DNA of 64,000 nucleotides from NCBI RefSeq assembly GCF_030271165.1, contig NZ_JASSZH010000014.1, forward strand, positions 146,350 through 210,349, written 5' to 3'. A program made the position numbers and the translations under genes. Positions 50,301 through 59,241 of this stretch are shown here, one piece after another. The number at the start of each line of letters is the position of its first letter. Position 1 is the first letter of the stretch. Below the pieces are notes generated by a model. The model searched no databases. It was not told where the DNA came from and worked only from the letters and a program-made list of their open reading frames with translations. This DNA is from Psychromicrobium xiongbiense. Its GTDB lineage: Bacteria > Actinomycetota > Actinomycetes > Actinomycetales > Micrococcaceae.

Positions 50301-52167
50301 TGCCGCCGGGGAGACTGACCAGCCCGCCGATGGCGACACCGCGGCCCTGCTGGAGGCCCTGGTCCGGGATCATCGTGCCTTCGCTGTGAACATCGCCGGG
50401 GTGCGGTGTTACGCCGCAGTGGAGGATGCCGCCCGGCTCCGCGATGCCCTCGGCACGCCGCTGCCGATGGGGCTCCCGCTGGCCTTCATTGAACCGGTGG
50501 CGGATCCGCTGGGCGATCTGGTCTCCCGGTTTGCCCGGACCCACGGCCCCTTTGTCCCTGCGGATGTGGCCGGCGCGCTGGGGCTGGGCGTCGCCGTCGT
50601 GCTCTCTGCGCTGGAACGGCTGGCAGCGGATGGCCGGGTGGTGCAGGGTGAGTATCGGCCGGATGCCGCCGATGGCCTGGAATGGTGCGATGCCCAGGTG
50701 CTGCGCCGCATCCGGCAGCGCTCCCTGGCGGCACTGCGCTCCGAGGTGGAACCGGTGGACCGGGCGGACTACGCGCGCTTCCTGCCAAGCTGGCAACATG
50801 TCTCCTTCCCCGGATCCGGTGCGCACGGTTCCACGAATGGCGCCACCCTTCGCGGTGCCGAAGGTGTGCTGACGGTGGTGGACCAGCTGGCCGGGGTACC
50901 GGTCCCGGCCTCGGCACTGGAACAGCTGGTGCTGGCCAGCCGCGTCCGCGACTACACACCGGCGGTTCTGGACGAGCTCATGTCCTCCGGCGAGATCCTC
51001 TGGTCCGGCGCCGGGGCACTGCCCGGCAACGATGGCTGGGTTTCGCTCCATCTGGCGGACTCCGCAGCCCTCACCCTCCGCCCGGACCCCGACTTTGAGC
51101 CGGGCAGAATCGGCATCGTGCTGTTGACCGTCCTGGAAGCCGGCGGTGCCTATTTCTTCCATCAGCTGCGGGAAGCACTGGGGCGACAGGGGTCAGAGGG
51201 TCGGCAGGGGTCCGGCCTACCCGGTGATCTGCCGGATGAGGCCACGCTCAGCCAGGCGCTCTGGGAGCTGGTCTGGGCAGGACGAGTGGGCAACGACACC
51301 TTTGCCCCGGTGCGCGCGATGCTCGGTGGCGGGCACACCGCGCATCGACAGCGGCCGCAGGCGCCGCGCCTACGGCCTTCGCGACGGTCGTCCCTTCCCG
51401 TTGGCCTTCCCGGGGGACGGTATGCCGGTCTGGCTGCTGCCCGGGCGCCGGTCACGCCCGCGAACGCGATGCTGACCGGGCGGTGGAGTGCGCTGAGCGT
51501 ACCCGAGCTGGACCCGACGGTGCGCGCTCATGCCATGGCGGAGCTGTTGTTGGACCGCTACGGCGTGGTGACCCGGGGGTCGGTGGTGGCCGAGGGCCAG
51601 CCCGGTGGCTTCGCCCTGTTCTACAAGGTGCTCTCCCGCCTGGAGGAGCAGGGTAAGTGCCGTCGGGGCTACTTCATTGAAAAGCTCGGCGCCGCGCAGT
51701 TTGCCGTTCCGGCCACGGTGGACAGGCTACGCAGTTTTGCCAAGGATTTCTCGGCACGGGATGACGCTGCGGACTCAGCACCCCAGGGCGCGCCTGCACA
51801 ACCTCGCGAGGCGCTGACCCTCGCTGCCACCGATCCGGCCAACCCCTATGGGGCCGCCCTGGCCTGGCCCGCACTGGAAGCCGGTCACCGGCCGGGGCGG
51901 AAGGCCGGGGCCTTGGTCGTTCTGGTCGATGGCGAGCTGGTGCTCTATGTGGAGCGTGGCGGGAAGACGCTGCTCTGCTTCACCGCGGATCTGCCGAGCC
52001 TGGAGGCCGCAGCACGTTCCCTGGTGCACCTGGTACAACGCTCCGCCGTGGACAAACTGGCAGTGGAAAGAGTCAATGGCGAGGGCATCCTGGAGACGCC
52101 GCTGGCCGCAGCCCTGCTGGCGGCGGGTGCCTATTCCACGCCGCGCGGAGTGCGGATTCGTGCCTGA
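47353..52167 (+). CDS. lhr: Lhr-type ATP-dependent helicase
   Basis: Lhr is a large 3'-5' DNA repair helicase. From ATG 47353 the protein has 1,604 residues; the frame is open back into the preceding gene, but those residues are its shadow. The helicase core has VAPTGSGKT (about 45-53), DEVH (about 181), LSATVEP, a QRVGRAGH motif VI and SSLELGIDMG, followed by the DUF4145/Lhr winged-helix array to the C-terminus. The length equals the actinobacterial long form. Its stop overlaps nei by eight bases, pointing to a base-excision repair operon. Confidence 0.96.
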   Translation: MAPNALDLFSAPTRAWFEGAFATPTPVQTEAWEAISSDAHALVVAPTGSGKTLAAFLWSLDALISGKFAADAASAEGAIPSGEPQRGTRVLYISPLKALGVDVERNLRAPLIGLQHSADLLGLPTPLVSVGVRSGDTPAGERRRLLSHPPDILITTPESLFLMLTSQARRTLASVHTVIVDEVHAVAGTKRGAHLAVSLERLDELVREAGNPPVQRIGLSATVEPLETVARFLCGEAPCRIVAPPAKKTWDLQVTVPVEDMSDLASAAAAHDLGPASGLQPNASIWPHVEEKIVDLVVANRSTIVFANSRRLAERLTGRLNEIYLERLDAAADGSPDAEPKTSAPDTRAPTRLPAEMMAQAGATSGAEPVLAKAHHGSVSKEQRALIEDDLKSGRLRCVVATSSLELGIDMGLVDLVIQVESPPSVASGLQRVGRAGHQVGEVSQGVLFPKHRADLVHSTVTVERMLAGQIEPLSIPANPLDILAQQTVAAAALGTIGVEDWFSTLRRSAPFSSLPRSAYDATLDLLAGRYPSDEFAELRPRIIWDRNAGTLTGRPGAQRLAVTSGGTIPDRGLFGVYLVGAEEGKNSRRVGELDEEMVYESRVGDVFALGATSWRIEDITHDRVLVSPAFGQPGKLPFWKGDSLGRPVELGRAMGAFVREVSSAAREDALARCTATGLDDYAAGNLLGYLSEQQQATGIVPDDRTLLVERFQDELGDWRVVLHSPFGMPVHAPWALAVGARLQERYGLDGSAMAADDGIVLRVPMMDDEPPGADLFLFDAEELEQIVTTQVGGSALFAARFRECAARALLLPRQNPAKRSPLWQQRQRSSQLLDVAKKYPSFPIILETVRECLQDVYDLPALKDLAASLARREVRMTEITTTQPSPFARSLLFGYVASFLYEGDSPLAERRAAALSLDPTLLNELLGRAELRELLDPEVIAQTEAQLQRTAPDRRARGLEGVADLLRQLGPLTVAAVSQRLDAAGETDQPADGDTAALLEALVRDHRAFAVNIAGVRCYAAVEDAARLRDALGTPLPMGLPLAFIEPVADPLGDLVSRFARTHGPFVPADVAGALGLGVAVVLSALERLAADGRVVQGEYRPDAADGLEWCDAQVLRRIRQRSLAALRSEVEPVDRADYARFLPSWQHVSFPGSGAHGSTNGATLRGAEGVLTVVDQLAGVPVPASALEQLVLASRVRDYTPAVLDELMSSGEILWSGAGALPGNDGWVSLHLADSAALTLRPDPDFEPGRIGIVLLTVLEAGGAYFFHQLREALGRQGSEGRQGSGLPGDLPDEATLSQALWELVWAGRVGNDTFAPVRAMLGGGHTAHRQRPQAPRLRPSRRSSLPVGLPGGRYAGLAAARAPVTPANAMLTGRWSALSVPELDPTVRAHAMAELLLDRYGVVTRGSVVAEGQPGGFALFYKVLSRLEEQGKCRRGYFIEKLGAAQFAVPATVDRLRSFAKDFSARDDAADSAPQGAPAQPREALTLAATDPANPYGAALAWPALEAGHRPGRKAGALVVLVDGELVLYVERGGKTLLCFTADLPSLEAAARSLVHLVQRSAVDKLAVERVNGEGILETPLAAALLAAGAYSTPRGVRIRA

Positions 52168-53014
52168 AGGGGACACCGTCTGGCGGCAAGCGCAGCAAAT
52201 CGGAGCTACGTTGACCGGCTCGGTGCTCACGGGCAGCGACATCAGGGTGCCAGCCTTCGCCACGGTTGACCTGCGCGGCTTCCGGGTCGAATCGTCCACC
52301 TCGCGGGGCAAGCATCTGCTGCTCGCTCTCCGCGCCCCGGATGGTTCCCCGGATGACTCTACGGATGACTCTGGGAAGGACACTGCGCTGGTCATCCATT
52401 CCCACCTGAAAATGGAGGGCAGCTGGCAGCTGTACCGTCCCGGCGAACGATGGCGGCGGCCCGCGCACACGGCCCGGGTGATCCTGAAGAGCGCACAGGC
52501 GGTGGCCGTTGGCTTCTCTCTGGGCATCCTGGAGCTGCTCAGCCCTGAGGAAGCTCGCCGCGCGCTGGCTTTTCTGGGTCCGGATCTGCTGGGTCCGGAC
52601 TGGGATGCAGCCGAAGCCCTTCGACGCCTGTGCTCGGACCCGGCCCGCGCACTGGGATCGGCGCTGCTGGACCAGCGGAACCTGGCCGGCATCGGCAACA
52701 TTTACCGCAATGAGCTCTGTTTTCTGGCCCGGGTCCATCCAGAAACGCCGATCGCTCTGGTGCCGGATCTGCCCCGCGTGATCGACCAGGCGCACCGCCT
52801 GCTGGAGGCGAACAAGTCCCGGATCCACCGCAATACTACCGGCGGCGGCCGGGCTGGCAGCTGGGTCTATGGTCGGCATCGTGAGCCCTGTCTGCGCTGT
52901 GGTCATCTGATTCAGAGCGGTGAATGGGAAGGACGGGTGATCTACTTCTGCCCGAGTTGCCAGCCTGCGCTGGACCTCCTGGGCCGGAAATCCCGGGAGA
53001 CGCCAGCCCGGTAA
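52160..53014 (+). CDS. nei: Fpg/Nei-family DNA glycosylase (endonuclease VIII)
   Basis: The GTG at 52160 gives PEGD directly after the start Met: Pro2 is the nucleophile and Glu3 the proton donor of the family. The 284-residue protein has the helix-two-turn-helix region (LLDQRNLAGIGNIYRNELCF) and a C-terminal zinc finger (CLRCG ... FCPSCQ) with the last Arg/Lys-rich strand. It removes oxidised bases and nicks the strand. It is translationally coupled to lhr, and this pairing is characteristic of Actinobacteria. Confidence 0.95.
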   Translation: MPEGDTVWRQAQQIGATLTGSVLTGSDIRVPAFATVDLRGFRVESSTSRGKHLLLALRAPDGSPDDSTDDSGKDTALVIHSHLKMEGSWQLYRPGERWRRPAHTARVILKSAQAVAVGFSLGILELLSPEEARRALAFLGPDLLGPDWDAAEALRRLCSDPARALGSALLDQRNLAGIGNIYRNELCFLARVHPETPIALVPDLPRVIDQAHRLLEANKSRIHRNTTGGGRAGSWVYGRHREPCLRCGHLIQSGEWEGRVIYFCPSCQPALDLLGRKSRETPAR

Positions 53015-53027
53015 AGTCTCAGGGGTG

Positions 53028-53981
53028 ATGGAATCCCCGCTCCCGGTACGTAACGGCGTCAATGCGACGCGGTTACGGCTGCCTGCCGAGGGGCCCTGGG
53101 CCACCGCTCTGGAGTATGTTCTGGATCGATTCGGCCACGTGGACCCGGAGGGCATCGCCGAGCGGTTCCGTCGCGGTGAGGTCCAGGGCGTAGGTGGCGT
53201 CCCGCTGACCGAACACACCCGGCTGGGCGAGCACACCTTCCTCTGGTACTACCGGGAACTGCCGGTGGAAGATCGACTCCCCGTGGAGCTGGCGGTGCTG
53301 CACCAGGATGAGCACCTGGTAGTAGTGGACAAACCGCACTTTCTCCCCACCACACCCGGCGGCCGTTATGTGGCCGAGTCGGCGCTGGTCCGCCTGCGTC
53401 TGCTGCTGGACCTGCCAGACTTAGTGCCGATCCACCGGCTGGACCGGATGACCGCCGGCGTGCTGCTGTTCGCGGCCAATCCGCAGACTCGCGGTGCATA
53501 CCAGCTGCTGTTTGAACGTCGCCAGGTACGCAAAATTTATGAGGCAGTGGCCGCGGTACGGACCGATCTGGCACTGCCAGGGACCGTGCGCAGCCGTCTG
53601 CACAAATCGCGCAGCTACCTGCTCACCCAGGAACTGCCCGGGGCCGCGAATGCGGAAACCCGGATTGAGCTGCTGCGCAGCTGGGAGCACGATGCCGGTC
53701 AGCGCGGCAACACGCAACGCGGACTGTACCGTCTGTCACCGCACACCGGGAAGACCCACCAGCTGCGTGTGCATCTCGCTTCGCTGGGGATCGGCATCGT
53801 CCATGATCCGTTCTATCCGGTGTTGCACCCCGAAGCACCGGACGACTACACCAGACCGCTGCAGCTGCTGGCCCGCAGCCTGGAATTCGTCGACCCGATC
53901 TCGGGGCGATCCGTGGAGCATCGCAGCGCCCTGGAACTGAGCGAAGTGCGGCCAGCGTCCGGGGACCCTCAGCCCAGGTAG
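53028..53981 (+). CDS. RluA-family 23S rRNA/tRNA pseudouridine synthase
   Basis: The 317-residue enzyme has the RluA motif HRLDRMTAG with the catalytic Asp, VVDKPHFLPTTPGG before it, and KTHQLRVHLASLG near the C-terminus. ATG 53028 is preceded by CAGGGG; GTG 53025 is also possible. It follows nei by 13 bases on the same strand. The target uridine is not predictable. Its last 13 bases overlap the convergent small gene. Confidence 0.92.
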   Translation: MESPLPVRNGVNATRLRLPAEGPWATALEYVLDRFGHVDPEGIAERFRRGEVQGVGGVPLTEHTRLGEHTFLWYYRELPVEDRLPVELAVLHQDEHLVVVDKPHFLPTTPGGRYVAESALVRLRLLLDLPDLVPIHRLDRMTAGVLLFAANPQTRGAYQLLFERRQVRKIYEAVAAVRTDLALPGTVRSRLHKSRSYLLTQELPGAANAETRIELLRSWEHDAGQRGNTQRGLYRLSPHTGKTHQLRVHLASLGIGIVHDPFYPVLHPEAPDDYTRPLQLLARSLEFVDPISGRSVEHRSALELSEVRPASGDPQPR

Positions 53982-54277
53982 ATCCACTTTCCCGCACGAC
54001 GGCGCAGGGTGCTCAGCCTGCCGGTGGTCGCGACCTGCTCAACGCCCTGGCGGAGCATGGCGCTGGCGGTGAGCGCCTCGTTATCCTCTTCCCGCTCCGA
54101 GGTGGCCTCCACCAGGAACCGGACCGTGATGGTGGGCACCCCGCGGACAACGTCAAGCGAACTCGCCTCCACCAGATGCACCGATCCCATGGTCAGGACG
54201 GCGGTATCCATCACCGCTTCCGGCGGATTGCCCGCCCGCAGACCCGTGATTTGCAGAACCGCACGAAAGGAAGGCAC
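53969..54277 (-). CDS. Hypothetical protein (102 residues)
   Basis: This small soluble alpha/beta protein begins MPSFRAVLQITGLRAGNPPEAVMD and includes VHLVEASSLDVVRGVPTITVRFLVEATSEREED. It looks like a ferredoxin-like fold found in Micrococcaceae near pseudouridine synthases, but I cannot name it. It converges on the rluA-like gene with a 13-base overlap. Confidence 0.7.
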   Translation of the reverse strand: MPSFRAVLQITGLRAGNPPEAVMDTAVLTMGSVHLVEASSLDVVRGVPTITVRFLVEATSEREEDNEALTASAMLRQGVEQVATTGRLSTLRRRAGKWIYLG

Positions 54278-54324
54278 CCCTCCAGCCTAAGTGAAACCCT
54301 AGCGGGAGGGACGGACGATGGCGC

Positions 54325-55293
54325 TCAGTCCTTGATCGGCCTGCGCGCCAGCCAGGCTGCCACCAGGGCGCCGGAGATGTTGTGCCAGACCGAGAATACG
54401 GCGGAGGGCAGGGCGGCGAGCGGGCTGAAGTGCGCGCTCGCCAGGGTGGCCGCCAGACCGGAATTCTGCATCCCCACCTCAAAGGCCAGGGCGCGTCGGG
54501 CCCGACTGTCCAACCGTCCCACTTTGCCCGCCAGGTATCCCAGACCCAGGCCGAAGCCGTTGTGTAGCACCACGGCGAGGAACACGATGCCGCCCGCGGC
54601 CACCAGCTTGCTGGCACTGCCTGCCACCACGATGGCGACGATCAGGGAGATGACCAGAGCCGAGGCCCACGGCAGGATGGGCAGCATCTTCGCTACAACC
54701 CTCTTCAGGAACAGCCGGACCACCAGCCCTGCGATCACCGGCAGAAGCACCGTCTTGACGATGTCCAGCACCATGCCACCGGCATCGATGGTGAGGAATG
54801 AACCCGCCAGCAGGAGCGTCAGCGCCGGGGTCACCAGGGGCGCAATCAGTGTGGAGACCGACGCCACCGCGACGGACAGGGCGACATCGCCCTTGGCCAG
54901 GAACGCCATGACATTGGATGCCGTACCCGAAGGGGCGCAACCGACCAGAATGACACCCACGGCCAGCTCCGGCGGAAGGTGCAGGAGCATGGCGATGGCC
55001 CAGCCCGCGCCCGGCATGATCACGTAGTGAGCCACAATGCCGAGCAGCACTGCCCAGGGACGACGCACCACCGAGGCGAAATCCGGTGGGGTCAGGGTCA
55101 GGCCCATGCAGAACATGATGACACCCAGCAGATACGGGACGCTGAGCGAGAGCGGCTTGAAAACATCGGGCGCCAGAAAACCCGCCGCCCCGGCCGCGAG
55201 GACCAGAAGAGGGAAGACGGTGACGGCGAGCCGGGCGAACTTCGCCTCGGCCGCGAGGGCAGGGTTATCCAGAGGAGCTGTTGCCGTGGGCAT
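54325..55293 (-). CDS. Bile acid:sodium symporter (BASS)-family transporter
   Basis: The 322-residue protein has about ten membrane helices and the BASS crossover motif region (GVILVGCAPSGTASNVMAFLAKGDVALSV), with EVGMQNSGLAATLA in the second half. Relatives import pantoate, bile acids or other organic anions with Na+. Start at ATG 55293; an in-frame GTG at 55311 adds six residues. Confidence 0.92.
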   Translation of the reverse strand: MPTATAPLDNPALAAEAKFARLAVTVFPLLVLAAGAAGFLAPDVFKPLSLSVPYLLGVIMFCMGLTLTPPDFASVVRRPWAVLLGIVAHYVIMPGAGWAIAMLLHLPPELAVGVILVGCAPSGTASNVMAFLAKGDVALSVAVASVSTLIAPLVTPALTLLLAGSFLTIDAGGMVLDIVKTVLLPVIAGLVVRLFLKRVVAKMLPILPWASALVISLIVAIVVAGSASKLVAAGGIVFLAVVLHNGFGLGLGYLAGKVGRLDSRARRALAFEVGMQNSGLAATLASAHFSPLAALPSAVFSVWHNISGALVAAWLARRPIKD

Positions 55294-55326
55294 CCACCCA
55301 TGCTGCCACACAGTTGGGAGAGGTCG

Positions 55327-55908
55327 TCACCCGGAGACAGCCTCCTGTGCGGCGTACTCGGCGCGGATCTGCTGCCAGGCGGGGTAATGAAGTTTGTACC
55401 AACGGTCCCAGTCCACGGTCCCGCCGCGGAGCACGGCGTCCAGGTGATCGAGGTGGATATGCCAGCCCGCCGCGGTATTGAGCCGCGCCTCCAGGCTCTC
55501 CGACGGACCCCCCGCCGGCCCATGAGCGACCTTCAGGGTCAGTTCGGTGCTGGACTCCCCGGGCCCGGATGGACCGGCCAGGCCAATCTCGCCGCTACGC
55601 AATTCCCAGCGCAGGACGCCGTGCACGCTGTTGTCGATTTCAAAGACCCGCCCGGGGACCACTTCCAGCACGGTGCCAACCCACCAGTCCAGCGGAGGCT
55701 CTCCGGGCGGAGTGTTCAACCAGCGCAAATCCCAGGCGTCCCCCGGCTGAAGCTCTCCGCGGGATTCCGCCCACCACTTTCTGGTGTACTCCGGGTCAGT
55801 GAGGGCCCGCCACAGCACGCTTTCGTCCTGCGGGTAGGTCCGTCGGTAGGTCAGGGTGAATCCCTCATCGCCCTGCAGTTCCATCGTGCCCAGGTAGTCC
55901 GCACTCAT
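55327..55908 (-). CDS. SRPBCC/AHSA1-domain protein
   Basis: The 193-residue protein has the START/AHSA1 fold pattern (LTYRRTYPQDESVLWRALTDPEYTRKWW...GELQPGDAW...WVGTVLEVVPGRVFEI), a helix-grip lipid or ligand cavity fold. Bacterial members act as toxin- or stress-related chaperone-like proteins, often regulated by ArsR genes, but none is present here. Ligand unknown. Confidence 0.87.
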   Translation of the reverse strand: MSADYLGTMELQGDEGFTLTYRRTYPQDESVLWRALTDPEYTRKWWAESRGELQPGDAWDLRWLNTPPGEPPLDWWVGTVLEVVPGRVFEIDNSVHGVLRWELRSGEIGLAGPSGPGESSTELTLKVAHGPAGGPSESLEARLNTAAGWHIHLDHLDAVLRGGTVDWDRWYKLHYPAWQQIRAEYAAQEAVSG

Positions 55909-55958
55909 GATTCCTCCTCCAGCGAGTCGTACTCCAGCGGGGTGCCACCGGCCGGGCG

Positions 55959-57125
55959 TCAGACAATCGCTGAAAGCCCTGTGATCGACCGCCCCACAAT
56001 AAGCGTATTGATCTCGTGGCTTCCTTCATAGGTGAAAATCGCCTCGGCGTCAGCAAAACATTTGGCCATCCCATAATCGGTCACGATGCCGTTCCCGCCC
56101 AGGATGGACCTGCCCAGCGCCACGGTCTCCCGCATCCGGCTGGTGGTGAAGGCCTTGGCCAGAGCCACCTGATCCATCGTCGTGGCGGGCTGCGAGGTGA
56201 GTTGCTTCATCATGGCCAACGATGCCGTCAGGTTGCCGAGCATGGTCACCAGCTGAGCCTGGATCAGCTGGAATGAGGCCAACGGGCGGCCAAATTGCAG
56301 GCGGCTGAGTGCATAATTCCGTGCACAGTCATAGGCACCCAGCTGGGCCCCCACCGCCTGCCAGGCCACCATGGCGCGGGATCTCTGGAGCAGCACATTC
56401 GTGTCCTGGAAGGAATTCACCCCAACAAAACGGTCTGCTTCCGGAACCCGGACGTCGTTGAGGAGAATATGCGCGTTCTGCACGGTGCGGAGCGCAATCT
56501 TATTCTCGATTTTGCTCCTGCTCACGCCAGGCAATGTGGCGTCCAGAATGAACCCGCGCACCTTCCCCGGCTCCTCGGCGTCACGGGCCCAGAGCACCAT
56601 GTGATCGCAGAACGTCCCATTACCGATCCATCGCTTGGCACCGTTGATCACCCAGCTCTCCCCCTCACGCCGGGCCGTCGTCGTCATGCCGCCAGCCACA
56701 TCGGAGCCGTGATCCGGTTCCGTGAGGGCAAAGGCTCCCGTGGTGCGCAAAGCCAGCGCATCGGCCAGGTACCGTTCGCGCTGCTCTTCGGTGCCGAACT
56801 GGTAGAGGGATTCGACAAAAAGGTCGTGGTGGACCAGAAAGAACGTGGCCAGGGAGGTGTCCACCCGGGTGATCTCTGCGATGACCAGCCCGGCAAACAG
56901 CGGACTGTAGCCCTGCTGGATGGCGGTGCTGAGCCCCAGCTTCGCCAGTGCCGGCAGTATATGGGCCGGAAACTCGCCATCGTTCCACCACTGCACGCAG
57001 TACGGCGCCACCTCCGCCGCCAGAAACTCCCTCAGGGTGGCCAGCTTCTGCTGTTCAAAACGGTTCAGTGAGGCTTCACACTGGTAAAAATCGGCGTCCG
57101 GAAGCGAGGCGCCAAGAGAACTCAT
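55959..57125 (-). CDS. Acyl-CoA dehydrogenase (glutaryl/isovaleryl-CoA-like)
   Basis: The 388-residue FAD enzyme has an N-terminal helical domain, the FAD-binding beta segment ([33 protein letters not shown]), and a C-terminal helical domain with [12 protein letters not shown] and the active-site/FAD region ([20 protein letters not shown]), with Glu in YEGSHE as the base. This order is closest to glutaryl-CoA dehydrogenases. It overlaps the SDR gene by four bases, so the two probably serve one beta-oxidation-like step pair. Confidence 0.92.
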   Translation of the reverse strand: MSSLGASLPDADFYQCEASLNRFEQQKLATLREFLAAEVAPYCVQWWNDGEFPAHILPALAKLGLSTAIQQGYSPLFAGLVIAEITRVDTSLATFFLVHHDLFVESLYQFGTEEQRERYLADALALRTTGAFALTEPDHGSDVAGGMTTTARREGESWVINGAKRWIGNGTFCDHMVLWARDAEEPGKVRGFILDATLPGVSRSKIENKIALRTVQNAHILLNDVRVPEADRFVGVNSFQDTNVLLQRSRAMVAWQAVGAQLGAYDCARNYALSRLQFGRPLASFQLIQAQLVTMLGNLTASLAMMKQLTSQPATTMDQVALAKAFTTSRMRETVALGRSILGGNGIVTDYGMAKCFADAEAIFTYEGSHEINTLIVGRSITGLSAIV

Positions 57126-57925
57126 TTGGGTTGCATCCGGATGGCGCCGTCCAGCCGGATGGTCTCCCCATTGAGCATCGCGTTGGCCACAATATGCTCC
57201 ACCAGTGCGGCGTATTCCCCGGCCTTGCCCAGTCTGGACGGATGCGGCACCTGCTGCGCCAGCGAATCCTGCGCGGCCTGCGGCAGCCCCGCCATCATGG
57301 GCGTCTCAAAAATGCCCGGCGCAATGGTTACCACCCGGATCAGCGAGCGCGCCAGCTCGCGGGCAATCGGCAGTGTCATCGCTGCCACCCCGCCTTTCGA
57401 CGCCGAGTAGGCGGGCTGGCCGATCTGCCCGTCAAAGGCGGCCACGGAGGCGGTATTGACGATGACGCCACGCTCAGCAGTCTCGTACTCCCCCACCACC
57501 GGCTCGCTCGCCGCCATCGCCGCAGCACTGAGCCGGATCACGTTGAAGGTACCGACCAGATTGATCTGCACCACCCTGCTGAACGCCTCTAGTGGCAACA
57601 CGCCATCGCGCCCCAGGACCTTGCCGGGCGTCCCCACTCCGGCGCAGTTGACCACGATCCGCAGTGTTCCCAGCCCGGCAGCAGCATCGACGGCGGCCTG
57701 CACCTGTGCCTCATCACAGACATCGGCCGGGGCAAACACCGCACTGCCGGGCCGGATCGCGTTCAGTTCCTCGGCCACCGCCACACCCTGCGATCCGGGA
57801 AGGTCCACCAGAACGATGCCGACCTCCAGGCCATGCAGGCGGCGCGCCGTGGCGGCGCCCAGACCGGAGGCACCCCCGGTGACCAGGGCGACCGCCTGCC
57901 CGCTGCCAAGCATTTTCAGATCCAC
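57122..57925 (-). CDS. SDR-family 3-hydroxyacyl-CoA dehydrogenase
   Basis: The 267-residue short-chain dehydrogenase has the [10 protein letters not shown] nucleotide motif, NCAG, the Ser of [12 protein letters not shown], and YSASK catalytic Tyr and Lys, with the terminal region of the HSD17B10/FadB2 type. The Asp after the second strand (VLVDLPG) favours NAD. Coupled translation with the acyl-CoA dehydrogenase suggests branched-chain or fatty acyl-CoA degradation. Confidence 0.92.
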   Translation of the reverse strand: MDLKMLGSGQAVALVTGGASGLGAATARRLHGLEVGIVLVDLPGSQGVAVAEELNAIRPGSAVFAPADVCDEAQVQAAVDAAAGLGTLRIVVNCAGVGTPGKVLGRDGVLPLEAFSRVVQINLVGTFNVIRLSAAAMAASEPVVGEYETAERGVIVNTASVAAFDGQIGQPAYSASKGGVAAMTLPIARELARSLIRVVTIAPGIFETPMMAGLPQAAQDSLAQQVPHPSRLGKAGEYAALVEHIVANAMLNGETIRLDGAIRMQPK

Positions 57926-58077
57926 TGTTCCTCCTGAAGGTATCCAGAGACAAGGCGCCCTGGGACAACACTGTCCTCTGCCCTACGCGCGCTCTACGCG
58001 CTCAGAGCATTCTGTTAATGAATCCTAACTGAAATGCGCTCCGACGTCAGGGGCCCGCCAGCGGGTACGGTGGATTG

Positions 58078-59241
58078 ATGGATTCAGCAGCGGAGGTCTG
58101 GGCGGGCAGGGCCGCCATCGCGGAACAAGCGGTGAACCGGCGCTTCGGGCACCGCGTGCTGGGCCTGCCGGGTACCTGGCTGGGCCGGGTTGCGGTGATC
58201 AGCGGTCCCCTCGAGGAGCGCGCCCAGAAGGCCGGGCCCCGCGGCGAATGGCATTACTGGTGGCAGGCACACTATCTGGAGTGTCTGGTGGATGCCCAGT
58301 GGCGCCGGGCAGTGCGGTCCGAGCCGGTGGATCTGCACCGGGCCCGGGCACTGCTGCGCGGCATCAGACTGCGAAATTTTTCGATTCTGGTGAACAGCTA
58401 TTACGACGATATGGCCTGGCTTGCCCTGGCCGTGGGCCGCGCCGAACAACTCTCCCACCAGGAGCAGGGCCGCTCATGGGCCGGCGCCCGGCTGGCGGGG
58501 CGGACGCTGGTCCGCCAATTGCGCTCGGCACTCACCCCGGAATTGGGCGGCGGCTTGTTCTGGTCCAGGAAACGCGACTACAAAAACACGGCGGTCAATG
58601 GCCCGGCCGCGCTGTACTTTGCCCGGACCGGCGATCACGACCGGGCGCAGGCCGTGCTCGACTGGCTTGAGGCGAACCTCTGGGATGCTGAGCGCGGCGT
58701 GTATGTGGACGGCATCCATCTGCGCAGCATCCCCGGCCAGGCAGGCACCCGCCCCGAGCGGGAAGAGACCGTGTGGAGTTACAACCAGGGGCCGGTGCTG
58801 GCAGCACTGCTGGCGGAGGCCGGTTCGCGCCCGGAATCGCCCTCCATCAACCAGGCAGTCCGGCTGATCGACGGCGTTTCCCACCAGCTGGCGCATGATG
58901 GCGTTCTGCGACTGCACGGCGATGACGACCGTGGACTGTTCACCGGCATTCTGCTGCGCTATCTCTCGGTGGCAGCCCGGCATTCCGGCCTGCCGGAGGC
59001 GGGTCGGGAGGCTGCCCGGGACCTGGTGTTCCGTACGGCGGAAGCCCTGTGGGCCAGCCGCTCCGCCGAGGATCTGTTCACGCTGGACCTTGGCCAGCCG
59101 GCCGCCATCGCCTATCCGGCAGGGACGCCGGTGCAGCTTTCCACGCAACTCCAGGCCTGGATGGCCTTCGAAAGTGCCCATCAGCTGGCCCACTCCGAGG
59201 AGCCAGCACCCGGAGCAACGACGACCGAGATACCCGCGTGA
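58078..59241 (+). CDS. GH76-family alpha-mannanase-like protein
   Basis: The 387-residue protein has an (alpha/alpha)6 barrel pattern with the GH76 catalytic pair YYDDMAWL and tyrosine/tryptophan-rich WYNQG-like region (VWSYNQGPV). Members cleave alpha-1,6-mannans. Here no signal peptide is visible and the start is ATG 58078 (TTG 58075 is the in-frame alternative), so it may be cytoplasmic or secreted by another route. It is coupled to the PAP2 gene by a four-base overlap. Confidence 0.87.
   Translation: MDSAAEVWAGRAAIAEQAVNRRFGHRVLGLPGTWLGRVAVISGPLEERAQKAGPRGEWHYWWQAHYLECLVDAQWRRAVRSEPVDLHRARALLRGIRLRNFSILVNSYYDDMAWLALAVGRAEQLSHQEQGRSWAGARLAGRTLVRQLRSALTPELGGGLFWSRKRDYKNTAVNGPAALYFARTGDHDRAQAVLDWLEANLWDAERGVYVDGIHLRSIPGQAGTRPEREETVWSYNQGPVLAALLAEAGSRPESPSINQAVRLIDGVSHQLAHDGVLRLHGDDDRGLFTGILLRYLSVAARHSGLPEAGREAARDLVFRTAEALWASRSAEDLFTLDLGQPAAIAYPAGTPVQLSTQLQAWMAFESAHQLAHSEEPAPGATTTEIPA

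Noticed and set aside
49840..51162. 440-residue minus frame opposite lhr
   Set aside because: Shadow of lhr with Gln/His/Arg-rich composition and no domain.
51848..52159. N-terminal extension of the Nei frame
   Set aside because: Family enzymes must start with Pro-Glu right after Met; only the GTG at 52160 gives this.
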